Part shown: positions 1 through 6,121 of the stretch, piece by piece
How positions within the stretch are numbered: the stretch's first letter is position 1
Layout: each line of letters opens with the position of its first letter
Assembly: GCA_016868515.1 (NCBI GenBank)
Contig: VGGM01000092.1
Location: 1-6,587, forward strand
Reading direction: 5' to 3'
DNA length: 6,587 nucleotides
DNA from: Bacteroidota bacterium
GTDB taxonomy: Bacteria; Bacteroidota; Bacteroidia; Bacteroidales; VadinHA17
Position numbers and translations under genes: made by a program
The notes under the pieces: model-generated
The model's database searches: none
Seen by the model: the letters and a program-made list of their open reading frames with translations, nothing else
Told to the model about the DNA's origin: nothing

Positions 1-914
1 AAGTGAACATATCTTTTCGGATTCTTCTGCAGGTCCTCCAACAGGTAACTGAGGTTTGCAAGGCTGTTGTTAAGGTTTATGTATACCGAGTCGTCGGTCA
101 TCAGTTTTCCTGCACTGCCTTTTCCGTCATTAATTGATTCCAGCAGAGATGCGGTTTGAGCGGCTGCATCCCTCAGCCTGTCAATGGTTCCGGCGATATC
201 GGCTGCTGCAATAGAGTCGGTGATGGCTGTTATACTGGTTATTGTGGAATCGAATCTGGCGGTGTTGTCGGCGAGCATACCCGAGAACCGGTTCAGGTTT
301 TTAATGGTAGCCTCAATTTCATTCTGGTTTTCGCGAAGTGATTCCGCAAGGGTGCCGGTGATGGAATTGATGTTGGCAGTGGTTTGCTGAAGATCCTCTG
401 ACATTGAGGGAGTGAGGGTACTGTTGAGTGACTGAACCATTGAATCGAGCCTGAGAACGGTTATCTCAACAGCATCCTTCAGAGGTATTAGTTCATTCTC
501 AAGGCGTGTCATAATTGGTACTGCCAGCCTGCCAGCTATTGTGTCTCCGCTGGTGTGAACTCCGGTCTCAGTGCTGAAAATGAACTGGATTTTCATTCCT
601 GCAATCAGGGTAGCAGTAGTAATTTCTGCCACGCTGCCTTTTGGAATCATCATCTTTTTGTCAAGGCTCAGGGTAACCAGCAACCGGCCGGTTCCGTCAT
701 CGATAAACCTGATACTCTGCACAACACCCACCTTGTAGCCGCTGACCTCAATGGGGTTCGATTCGCTCAGGCCGCCAATCTCATTGTAAACCACATAGTA
801 GTGAGCCGTACGTGTAAGAAGGTTTGCCCCCTTGAGAAAGCTGTACATCCATATAAAAAGTATGATTGTCAACAGTGCGACGGAGCCGATTTTTATTTCT
901 CTTGAAATCACCAT
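1..914 (-). CDS. MCE/MlaD-family phospholipid transport protein, 3' end cut by window edge
   Basis: Periplasmic, membrane-anchored substrate-binding subunit of an Mla-type ABC lipid transport system, expected to pass phospholipids between inner and outer membranes (family knowledge). The reverse-strand reading starts MVISREIKIG and stays open for 304 codons to the window edge. Residues about 9-29 form one hydrophobic N-terminal anchor, and about 37-115 form the MCE domain, with GGLSESNPIEVSGYKVG near the start. After that comes a long helical, Ser/Thr/Asn-rich region that probably oligomerises as a coiled coil. Near residue 263 is a GKGSAGKLMTDDSVY segment, and the open end reads NPKRYVHF, a motif I know from close to the C-terminus of Bacteroidota MlaD proteins, so only a short tail is probably missing. 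It begins 10 nt after the amidase stop, so the two are probably cotranscribed. The leader has only a weak purine run (AGAAGAG). The permease and ATPase partners are not in this window. Subfamily and substrate are inferred. Confidence 0.9.
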   Translation of the reverse strand, partial: MVISREIKIGSVALLTIILFIWMYSFLKGANLLTRTAHYYVVYNEIGGLSESNPIEVSGYKVGVVQSIRFIDDGTGRLLVTLSLDKKMMIPKGSVAEITTATLIAGMKIQFIFSTETGVHTSGDTIAGRLAVPIMTRLENELIPLKDAVEITVLRLDSMVQSLNSTLTPSMSEDLQQTTANINSITGTLAESLRENQNEIEATIKNLNRFSGMLADNTARFDSTITSITAITDSIAAADIAGTIDRLRDAAAQTASLLESINDGKGSAGKLMTDDSVYINLNNSLANLSYLLEDLQKNPKRYVH

Positions 915-924
915 ATCTCTTCTG

Positions 925-2085
925 TTAGCGTTTCGTGGTTGCTTCTATGGCCTGCGAAAGGGGTATTGTTGTGTTGCCCCTGAAGGCAATAACAAAGGCA
1001 TCGGGATATTTATCTGTTATATTTTTCCTGTAGTCAACAGCCTCCTGGTAGCTTCGGAACTTTCCGGAAGTGTACCTGTACCTGTCGGTTGCGGGATACT
1101 CAAAAAGGTCGGTCAATCCCCTGAAGTTTGCAGGGTTAAGGTCCTTCTTCTCCCTGGTGGTGGCAATCTGAACCGTGAAGAATATCTCCGCGCTGCCTGC
1201 TGCAGTAACCGCAGCAGTTTGTGTTTTTACCGGTTCTTCCCTTACAGTGGTAAATGAACTGCGTTTGTCTATATTGGACTTGTATTCTCTGAATGCCCTG
1301 AAAATTGCAGAGGCTATGTAGTCCTGGCCCTGTTCCGATTTCAGGAACTTCTCCTCCGCAGGATTTGAGATAAATCCTGTCTCTACCAGAACGCTTGGCA
1401 TTGTCGTCATCCATAGTACCAGAAAACCACCCTGTTTCACACCCCTGTCAATTCTGCCGGCACGTTCCCTGAACTGGTTCTGGATCAGCGTAGCCAGTTC
1501 GAGACTCTGTTTAAGGTAAACGTTCTGCATAAGGCTGAATATAATGAACGATTCAGGTGACTTCGGGTCGTAACCCTCATAACGTGTGGTATAGTTTTCC
1601 TCCAGGGTGATGACCTCATTCTCCTTCATGACGACAGAAAGGTTCTGGTTTTCCTTGTCAGTACCCAGTACAAATGTCTCACTTCCCGCAACATTGCGGC
1701 TGACGCCCTGCCTTACTGCATTGGTATGGATCGAAATAAACAGGTCAGCGTTGTTTTTATTGGCAATGTCAGCCCTTCTGTCAAGTTCTATAAACACATC
1801 TTTCTCCCTGGTGTAAACCACCTTTACATCACTGAGGTTCTGCTTGATATAGTTACCTGTTTTAAGGGCTATTGCCAGTACAATATCCTTCTCCCTGCTC
1901 GCTGATCCTATTGCACCGGGGTCTCTTCCACCATGCCCGGCGTCAATTACAACAACGAATTCCTTTGTCACGGGGCTAACAAATCCGGATGTGGAAAGAA
2001 GCAGGAGAGGAACAATGACAACCAGCCTCATTCTTAGGTTTAAAATAATATCCTTCACTGTTCCGTTTTTACCCGGGGTAGCCAT
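925..2085 (-). CDS. N-acetylmuramoyl-L-alanine amidase (Amidase_3) with C-terminal SPOR-like domain
   Basis: Zinc-dependent periplasmic hydrolase cutting the bond between N-acetylmuramic acid and L-alanine of the stem peptide, used in septal splitting and wall turnover. The 386 aa contain a hydrophobic signal segment (about 20-33), then the Amidase_3 fold at about 43-270. The expected metal and catalytic residues are present: His51 in VIDAGHGG, Glu65 in SREKDIVL, His120 in SIHTNA and Glu235 in VETGFISN. Residues about 145-200 form an insert before the last catalytic strand, resembling the regulatory insert of AmiB/AmiC-type enzymes. A Thr/Ala/Glu-rich linker (about 275-300) leads to a SPOR-like repeat at about 301-369 (FFTVQIATT, then FRSYQEAVDYRKN and AFVIAF), a fold that binds glycan strands lacking stem peptides. 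The ATG at 2085 follows AAAGGGATG; a second in-frame ATG at 2031 would give a shorter, more typical signal peptide (MRLVVIVPLLLL), so the start is uncertain by 18 codons. It leads the unit with the MCE gene and is divergent from lptD. Confidence 0.93.
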   Translation of the reverse strand: MATPGKNGTVKDIILNLRMRLVVIVPLLLLSTSGFVSPVTKEFVVVIDAGHGGRDPGAIGSASREKDIVLAIALKTGNYIKQNLSDVKVVYTREKDVFIELDRRADIANKNNADLFISIHTNAVRQGVSRNVAGSETFVLGTDKENQNLSVVMKENEVITLEENYTTRYEGYDPKSPESFIIFSLMQNVYLKQSLELATLIQNQFRERAGRIDRGVKQGGFLVLWMTTMPSVLVETGFISNPAEEKFLKSEQGQDYIASAIFRAFREYKSNIDKRSSFTTVREEPVKTQTAAVTAAGSAEIFFTVQIATTREKKDLNPANFRGLTDLFEYPATDRYRYTSGKFRSYQEAVDYRKNITDKYPDAFVIAFRGNTTIPLSQAIEATTKR

Positions 2086-2105
2086 TTAACATCCCTTTTT
2101 TTTGG

Positions 2106-2113
2106 TAGTTTTG
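2106..2113 (+). promoter_or_regulatory. Candidate lptD promoter, Bacteroidota-type -7 element
   Basis: TAGTTTTG matches the Bacteroidota primary-sigma -7 consensus TAnnTTTG at all fixed bases. Transcription would start near 2118-2121, about 42 nt before the proposed TTG start of lptD. No clear TTG-type -33 element sits at the usual distance, which lowers confidence. It lies in the 76-bp gap between divergent genes, where a promoter is expected. Confidence 0.42.
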
Positions 2114-2144
2114 CCTCAGTAATGGTTATGTGGCAAAAACCATA

Positions 2145-2152
2145 CAAAAATA
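2145..2152 (-). promoter_or_regulatory. Candidate amidase/MCE promoter, Bacteroidota-type -7 element
   Basis: On the minus strand this site reads TATTTTTG, a full match to TAnnTTTG. Transcription would start near 2138, giving a leader of about 50 nt before the amidase ATG at 2085. A -33 TTG is not evident upstream. The site lies inside the predicted lptD leader, so the two divergent transcripts would overlap. The match is to a short AT-rich consensus and could occur by chance. Confidence 0.4.
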
Positions 2153-2161
2153 GCATTTAAG

Positions 2162-4852
2162 TTGTATTTTCTGAATCATAAACGCACACTGTCCCTTATT
2201 CTTGTTCTGATACCATTCTTATTCTCTGTGGGTCAGGGTGTGGGTGTTATTCCCGATACACTTTTAATCTCCACTGATACTCTGACAATTACCAGGGATA
2301 GTCTTTTCTATACAAGGATATCGGATGATGCCATTGAATCAACAGTCGCATACAAGGCTGCCGGGTACAAAAAGAATAATATGTCGGAAAGGAAGGTCTA
2401 CCTGATTGACGAGGCCGAGGTAACATATCAGAACATCTATCTCAAGGCCGATTCGGTGGTGCTTGATATGGATCTTGCCACAATTTTTGCTTCCGGCAGG
2501 CGCGACAGTACAGGAAAATCAACCGGCAAGGTCATTTTCAGGGAGGGCAGTGAGTCTTACGAGGTAGATACCCTCCGCTATAACTTCAAAACATCACGGG
2601 CAATTATCGTGAACCTGGTTACAAAGCAACAGGAGGGTTTCCTGCACAGCTCAGTAACCAAAATGCAGGACGACGGGACCCTTCACTTCGGAGGCAGCAG
2701 CTTTACAACCTGCGACGCTGAGCATCCACATTTCCAGATTGTGATGCCCAGGGCGAAAATCTATCCCGATGAGAAGATAGTATCGGGCCCGGCTTACCTG
2801 GTGATTGAGGACATACCTTTACCCCTTATAGTCCCGTTTTTCTATTTCCCGGTACAGGAAAAACTGGCATCGGGTATTCTTATTCCCCGTTACGGACAGG
2901 AACAGCAGCGGGGGTATTTCTTATCTGAGGGAGGATACTATTTTGCCGGGACCGAGTATTTCGATCTCCGTCTTACCGGAAATATCTACACCAACGGTAC
3001 ATGGATGGCAACAGCCTCCTCCAGGTATAATGTCAGGTACCGGTATTCAGGGAACCTTGCCTTCAGTTACGCAAACAATATTAGCGGAAACAAGGGACTG
3101 CCCGACTATAATAAGACCAGAAACTACAGGATTACCTGGAGCCATTCGCAGGATGCCAAAGCGAATCCCGGATCGCGCCTTTCGGCCAATGTCAACATGA
3201 GTTCAAGCAGTTTTGACAGGAATAATACCTATCAGCCGCTTGAAAATGTTACCACCCAGAGACAGTCAGGTATCAGCTATTCAAAAACATGGGCAGGTAC
3301 ACCATTCAATTTTGCGTCGAGCGTTAACCATAGCCAGAATAATGCAAACAAGACTGTAAGCCTGAACCTGCCAAGGGCAACTCTGAACATGGCGAGGATT
3401 TATCCCTTGAAGGGGAAACGCAGCGCGGGTCCGTCAAAATGGTATCAGGATCTGCAACTTCAGTATACTGCTCAGCTTGATAATCAGATTAACACCTACG
3501 ACAGCCTGCTTTTCACCAGGAAAGTGTGGAAAAACGCAAAGGCCGGTTTTAAACATGAAATACCACTAAGCCTTCAACTTCGGCCATTCAGGAATTTCAC
3601 CATTTCTCCTTCATTAAGGTATACCGGTGTACTCTATCCTCTTAAAATCAACAAAATATGGGTTCCCGACTATTTTGACCCCGACCTTAACAAGGTTGTG
3701 CCCAGGGTTATTATAGATACTATAAGCGGTCTCTCTTACGGGCAGGCGGTCAACCCTTCAATAAGTGCCGGATACAGCCCCCAGATATTCGGCTTTTATG
3801 AGTTCAGGAACCCGGGGGAAAGAAGACTTCAGCAGGTCAGGCATGTTGTTAAACCCACTCTCGGGTTCTCATTCATTCCGAGCATCAAGGGACTTTCTAC
3901 ACCCATGTACAGGCAGGTTCAGATAGACTCAACAGGCAGGGAGGTTACATACTCAATTTTCGAGAATTCCATTTTCGGAACCCCTGCATTGTCACAAAGG
4001 AGCGGAGCAATCAGTATCGGTATTGTAAATATCCTGGAAGCAAAGGTATTCGAGAAAAACGATACAACCGGTAAGCCTGAGAAGGTAAGTATCATTGAGA
4101 ACTTCAGTATGTCAACTTCTTATAATATTTTTGCTGATTCCCTCAACTGGTCGCCCGTCGCAATGTCGTTCAGAACCATGCTGTTCAATCAGGTATCACT
4201 GTCGGCCAGTGGTTCATTCTCTCTCTATGCCACCGATGAAAACGGAAGATCTATCTCCAGGTTCTACTATGAAACTGACAGGAAGCTGATGCGCCTGCAG
4301 AACTTTTCAACCAGTGTTGATTTCGACCTTGGACGTTTGATAAGGGGTGATCAAACTACGGAAAGTGGTTCAGGGAGAACTACCCAGAGACCTGTGGGAG
4401 GCGGCAGAACCAGTCTCGACGGCAGCAATGAGGACCTTCCGGGGAGGGAACAGGCTCAGGAAGGACCTTTGCTAAGTGCCCCTCTAAGCCTTGAATTCGA
4501 CGAGTACGGCTATGCCATCGTTGATCTTCCCTGGACCATGAACCTGGCATATAACCTCTCACTTTCCAAAACCCCCAAGGAAACAACAATATCACAGCAG
4601 GTTACATTGAACGGGTCATTGAAAATTGCTGACAAAACAAATATAACCTATGTTACCGGCCTTGACATTAAACAGAAGGAGATTACAATGACCCGTATAG
4701 GCGTAAACCGGAGCCTGCACTGCTGGGATATGAGCTTTAACTGGATTCCCACCGGATATCTGAAGAGCTGGGACTTTACAATCCGGATTAACTCTTCAAT
4801 GCTCAGTGATCTTAAATACGAGAGGCGAAAGGATTACAGGGACAACCTGTAA
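2162..4852 (+). CDS. lptD: LPS assembly outer-membrane protein LptD (OstA/Imp), TTG start
   Basis: Outer-membrane barrel that, with lipoprotein LptE, receives LPS from the periplasmic Lpt bridge and inserts it into the outer leaflet. The 896 aa begin with a signal peptide (basic NHKR, then a hydrophobic stretch to about residue 24). An N-terminal OstA/LptA-like beta-jellyroll follows at about 75-215 (VYLIDEAEVTYQNIYLKADS, then SYEVDTLRYNF and FTTCD). The barrel begins around LASGILIPRYG (236-244) and runs to the C-terminus with many alternating polar/aromatic strands. Only two cysteines exist, Cys184 and Cys854. A hydrophilic Gly/Ser/Thr/Arg/Glu-rich insert lies at 729-768. The start is TTG: no in-frame ATG lies between the upstream in-frame stop at 2120 and Met74, and starting at Met74 would delete the signal peptide. 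The leader is A-rich without an SD, normal for this phylum. It is divergent from the amidase unit, with ridA 110 bp downstream. No LptE candidate is in the window. Confidence 0.95.
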   Translation: MYFLNHKRTLSLILVLIPFLFSVGQGVGVIPDTLLISTDTLTITRDSLFYTRISDDAIESTVAYKAAGYKKNNMSERKVYLIDEAEVTYQNIYLKADSVVLDMDLATIFASGRRDSTGKSTGKVIFREGSESYEVDTLRYNFKTSRAIIVNLVTKQQEGFLHSSVTKMQDDGTLHFGGSSFTTCDAEHPHFQIVMPRAKIYPDEKIVSGPAYLVIEDIPLPLIVPFFYFPVQEKLASGILIPRYGQEQQRGYFLSEGGYYFAGTEYFDLRLTGNIYTNGTWMATASSRYNVRYRYSGNLAFSYANNISGNKGLPDYNKTRNYRITWSHSQDAKANPGSRLSANVNMSSSSFDRNNTYQPLENVTTQRQSGISYSKTWAGTPFNFASSVNHSQNNANKTVSLNLPRATLNMARIYPLKGKRSAGPSKWYQDLQLQYTAQLDNQINTYDSLLFTRKVWKNAKAGFKHEIPLSLQLRPFRNFTISPSLRYTGVLYPLKINKIWVPDYFDPDLNKVVPRVIIDTISGLSYGQAVNPSISAGYSPQIFGFYEFRNPGERRLQQVRHVVKPTLGFSFIPSIKGLSTPMYRQVQIDSTGREVTYSIFENSIFGTPALSQRSGAISIGIVNILEAKVFEKNDTTGKPEKVSIIENFSMSTSYNIFADSLNWSPVAMSFRTMLFNQVSLSASGSFSLYATDENGRSISRFYYETDRKLMRLQNFSTSVDFDLGRLIRGDQTTESGSGRTTQRPVGGGRTSLDGSNEDLPGREQAQEGPLLSAPLSLEFDEYGYAIVDLPWTMNLAYNLSLSKTPKETTISQQVTLNGSLKIADKTNITYVTGLDIKQKEITMTRIGVNRSLHCWDMSFNWIPTGYLKSWDFTIRINSSMLSDLKYERRKDYRDNL

Positions 4853-4860
4853 TCTCTTCC

Positions 4861-4875
4861 GGTGAAAATTTCACC
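4861..4875 (+). repeat. Short inverted repeat after lptD, possible weak terminator
   Basis: GGTGAAAATTTCACC has 7-base arms (GGTGAAA/TTTCACC) around one central base; a real hairpin would have about 5 pairs and a 5-nt loop. It starts 8 nt after the lptD stop codon, a typical terminator position, but no T-run follows in either direction close enough to make a classical intrinsic terminator. It could instead be a protein-binding palindrome or chance. Confidence 0.25.
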
Positions 4876-4903
4876 TCTATGCCCACAAACATCTTTCTAT
4901 CCC

Positions 4904-4934
4904 TTGCAACGGAATATCAAATGATGTAACTTCA
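4904..4934 (+). promoter_or_regulatory. Weak candidate promoter for ridA
   Basis: TTG at 4904-4906 and TAACTTCA at 4927-4934 are separated by 20 nt, close to the spacing of Bacteroidota -33 and -7 elements. The -7 part matches TAnnTTTG at four of six fixed bases. Transcription would begin about 20 nt before the ridA ATG at 4963. ridA may equally be read through from lptD. Confidence 0.25.
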
Positions 4935-4962
4935 GTGATTAATGTAAAAACTAAAATTCACC

Positions 4963-5340
4963 ATGAAAAAAATCATTTCAACCAGCACGGCACCTTCCGC
5001 CGTGGGCCCATACAGCCAGGCAGTTGAAGTAAGCGGTACTCTTTATATCAGCGGTCAGATTCCGCTCGATCCGGCAACCGGTAAGATGGTTGAGGGAGGC
5101 ATAACGGAACAGACAGAACAGGTATTGAAGAATATCGGTGAGATACTCAAAGCCGCAGGTTACCGTTTCTCCGATGTTGTGAAGTCGACATGCCTCCTTG
5201 CCGACATGTCATATTTCAGGGAGATGAATGAGGTTTATGCGAGGTACTACAGTGAGAAGCAGCCTGCCAGGGCAGCATTTGCAGTTAAGGGGCTGCCCCT
5301 TGGTGCACTGGTTGAGATCGAAACAATAGCTGTGAAATAA
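4963..5340 (+). CDS. ridA: RidA family reactive enamine/imine intermediate deaminase (YjgF/YER057c/UK114)
   Basis: Small cytosolic trimeric enzyme that hydrolyses reactive enamine/imine intermediates, such as 2-aminoacrylate released by PLP-dependent serine/threonine dehydratases, to the 2-oxo acid and ammonia, protecting other PLP enzymes (family knowledge). The 125 aa match the usual length of 125-130. The N-terminus carries APSAVGPYSQAV (10-21) with Tyr17, followed by LYISGQIPLDPATG (27-40). Arg103 in the PARAAF motif corresponds to the substrate-carboxylate arginine of archetypal RidA (Arg105 in the Salmonella enzyme), and Glu120 in the VEIETIAV ending is also a conserved position. The presence of Arg103 argues for a true RidA rather than an Rid2-7 paralogue lacking it. 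The start follows an A-rich leader (AAAATTCACC) with no SD. It lies 110 bp after lptD on the same strand and converges on rplI across a hairpin terminator. Confidence 0.95.
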   Translation: MKKIISTSTAPSAVGPYSQAVEVSGTLYISGQIPLDPATGKMVEGGITEQTEQVLKNIGEILKAAGYRFSDVVKSTCLLADMSYFREMNEVYARYYSEKQPARAAFAVKGLPLGALVEIETIAVK

Positions 5341-5366
5341 AAACGGCGCGGAGAATCTCCGCGCCG
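5335..5366 (-). terminator. Intrinsic terminator of the rpsF-rpsR-rplI operon, possibly bidirectional
   Basis: A perfect GC-rich inverted repeat with 11-base arms (CGGCGCGGAGA/TCTCCGCGCCG) around a single base spans 5344-5366; as a hairpin about 10 pairs with a 3-nt loop can form. Read on the minus strand it is followed directly by TTTTTATTT, a classical U-tract, 24 nt after the rplI stop codon. Read on the plus strand it begins 3 nt after the ridA stop but is followed by GTCTTATAT rather than a T-run, so termination of ridA there would be weaker. The minus-strand U-tract is the complement of the ridA stop codon region. Confidence 0.88.
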
Positions 5367-5389
5367 GTCTTATATCATACGGGCAGGTA

Positions 5390-5836
5390 CTATTCTGCCA
5401 CAATTTCGAAGTCAATTTCAACCCTGACCTCCCTGTGGAGTCTTACGGTTGCCTTGTACTGGCCAATCTCTTTTATAAGATCACCTTCAATCATAATCAT
5501 CTTGCGGTCAATATCGAACCCTTTTTCCTTGAGGGACTCTGAAATCTGGATAGTGTTGACCGAACCGAAAATCTTCCCTGATGACGATGTTTTGGCTCCT
5601 ATTACCAGAGAGGTGCCCGACAGCTTGTCGGCTATTGCCTGGGCTTCAAGTTTGATGCTCTCTTCCTTGTGAGCTCTCTGTTTAAGATTCTCGGCGTGAA
5701 CTTTCCTGGCCGATGGGGTGGCCAATACAGCAAATCCCCTGGGAATCAGATAGTTGTTTGCGTATCCGTTCTTCACCCTGACTATATCATCTTTCTGGCC
5801 AAGATTTGGCACATCCTGTTTGAGTATTATTTCCAT
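5390..5836 (-). CDS. rplI: 50S ribosomal protein bL9
   Basis: Large-subunit protein that binds 23S rRNA near the L1 stalk base and helps keep reading-frame fidelity. The 148 aa match the family's usual 147-150. The N-terminal domain (1-47) shows the signature: MEIILKQDVPNLGQKDD, then VKNGYANNYLIPRGFA at 21-36. A charged connecting helix covers about 42-74, and the C-terminal domain (about 80-148) has SSGKIFGSVNTIQIS and ends in VRVEIDFEIVAE. The start codon ATG is fixed by homology and by a strong SD 7 nt upstream. It is the last gene of the rpsF-rpsR-rplI operon, 12 nt after rpsR, and is followed by the terminator hairpin. The stop is TAG. Confidence 0.97.
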   Translation of the reverse strand: MEIILKQDVPNLGQKDDIVRVKNGYANNYLIPRGFAVLATPSARKVHAENLKQRAHKEESIKLEAQAIADKLSGTSLVIGAKTSSSGKIFGSVNTIQISESLKEKGFDIDRKMIMIEGDLIKEIGQYKATVRLHREVRVEIDFEIVAE

Positions 5837-5843
5837 CTCTTGT

Positions 5844-5851
5844 CCTCCTTA
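5844..5851 (-). promoter_or_regulatory. Strong Shine-Dalgarno of rplI, overlapping the rpsR stop codon
   Basis: The minus strand reads TAAGGAGG, 7 nt before the rplI ATG. All eight bases pair with the canonical anti-SD of 16S rRNA. Its first three bases are the rpsR stop codon TAA. Such a perfect site is uncommon in Bacteroidota, where most genes lack an SD, and contrasts with the SD-poor starts of lptD, ridA and rpsF in this window. Confidence 0.85.
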
Positions 5852-6118
5852 TTTTAATAGGTCAGTTACGTAAGGAAGCAGAGCAAGGTGACGAGCACGC
5901 TTTATTGCCTGCGAAACCTTTCTCTGATACTTGAGTGAAGTTCCGGTGAGTCTTCTTGGAAGAATCTTTCCCTGCTCATTCAGGAACTTTTTAAGAAACT
6001 CAGGATCCTTATAGTCAACATACCTGATCTTGTTTTTCTTGAAACGGCAGTATTTTTTCTTCTTAACCTCAACAGTCGGAGGGGTAAGGTATCTGATTTC
6101 AGATTCGTTCATTGCCAT
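5849..6118 (-). CDS. rpsR: 30S ribosomal protein bS18
   Basis: Small-subunit platform protein that pairs with bS6 and contacts 16S rRNA near the mRNA exit. In Bacteroidota it also helps form the pocket that holds the 16S 3' tail (published Flavobacterium johnsoniae ribosome structure, recalled). The 89 aa begin with a variable tail (1-18), then the basic [12 protein letters not shown] segment (19-30) with a single Cys24, followed by the conserved core [20 protein letters not shown] and [18 protein letters not shown] (51-68), then the [14 protein letters not shown] helix end. The first ATG (6118) is chosen over a second two codons later because it lies 8 nt from a full AAGGAGG. It starts 3 nt after the rpsF stop, so translational coupling is likely. 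No ssb or priB gene lies between rpsF and rpsR, unlike in many other phyla. Confidence 0.97.
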   Translation of the reverse strand: MAMNESEIRYLTPPTVEVKKKKYCRFKKNKIRYVDYKDPEFLKKFLNEQGKILPRRLTGTSLKYQRKVSQAIKRARHLALLPYVTDLLK

Positions 6119-6121
6119 GGC

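Noticed and set aside
156..440. Ser/Thr/Asn-rich repetitive look of the MCE C-terminal region as a possible repeat array
   Set aside because: It is explained by helical coiled-coil-like protein sequence; there are no true DNA repeats.
555..905. Open plus-strand frame of 116 codons opposite the MCE gene
   Set aside because: It is antisense to a well-supported MCE reading frame, has a Cys/His/Asn-rich composition unlike a real protein, and shows no family motif.
832..1257. Open plus-strand frame of 141 codons across the amidase/MCE junction
   Set aside because: It overlaps two well-supported minus-strand genes, and I see no recognisable domain or start signal.
2091..2104. T-run upstream of the amidase as a terminator
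   Set aside because: No hairpin precedes it on the plus strand. On the minus strand it forms the A-rich leader just before the amidase start.
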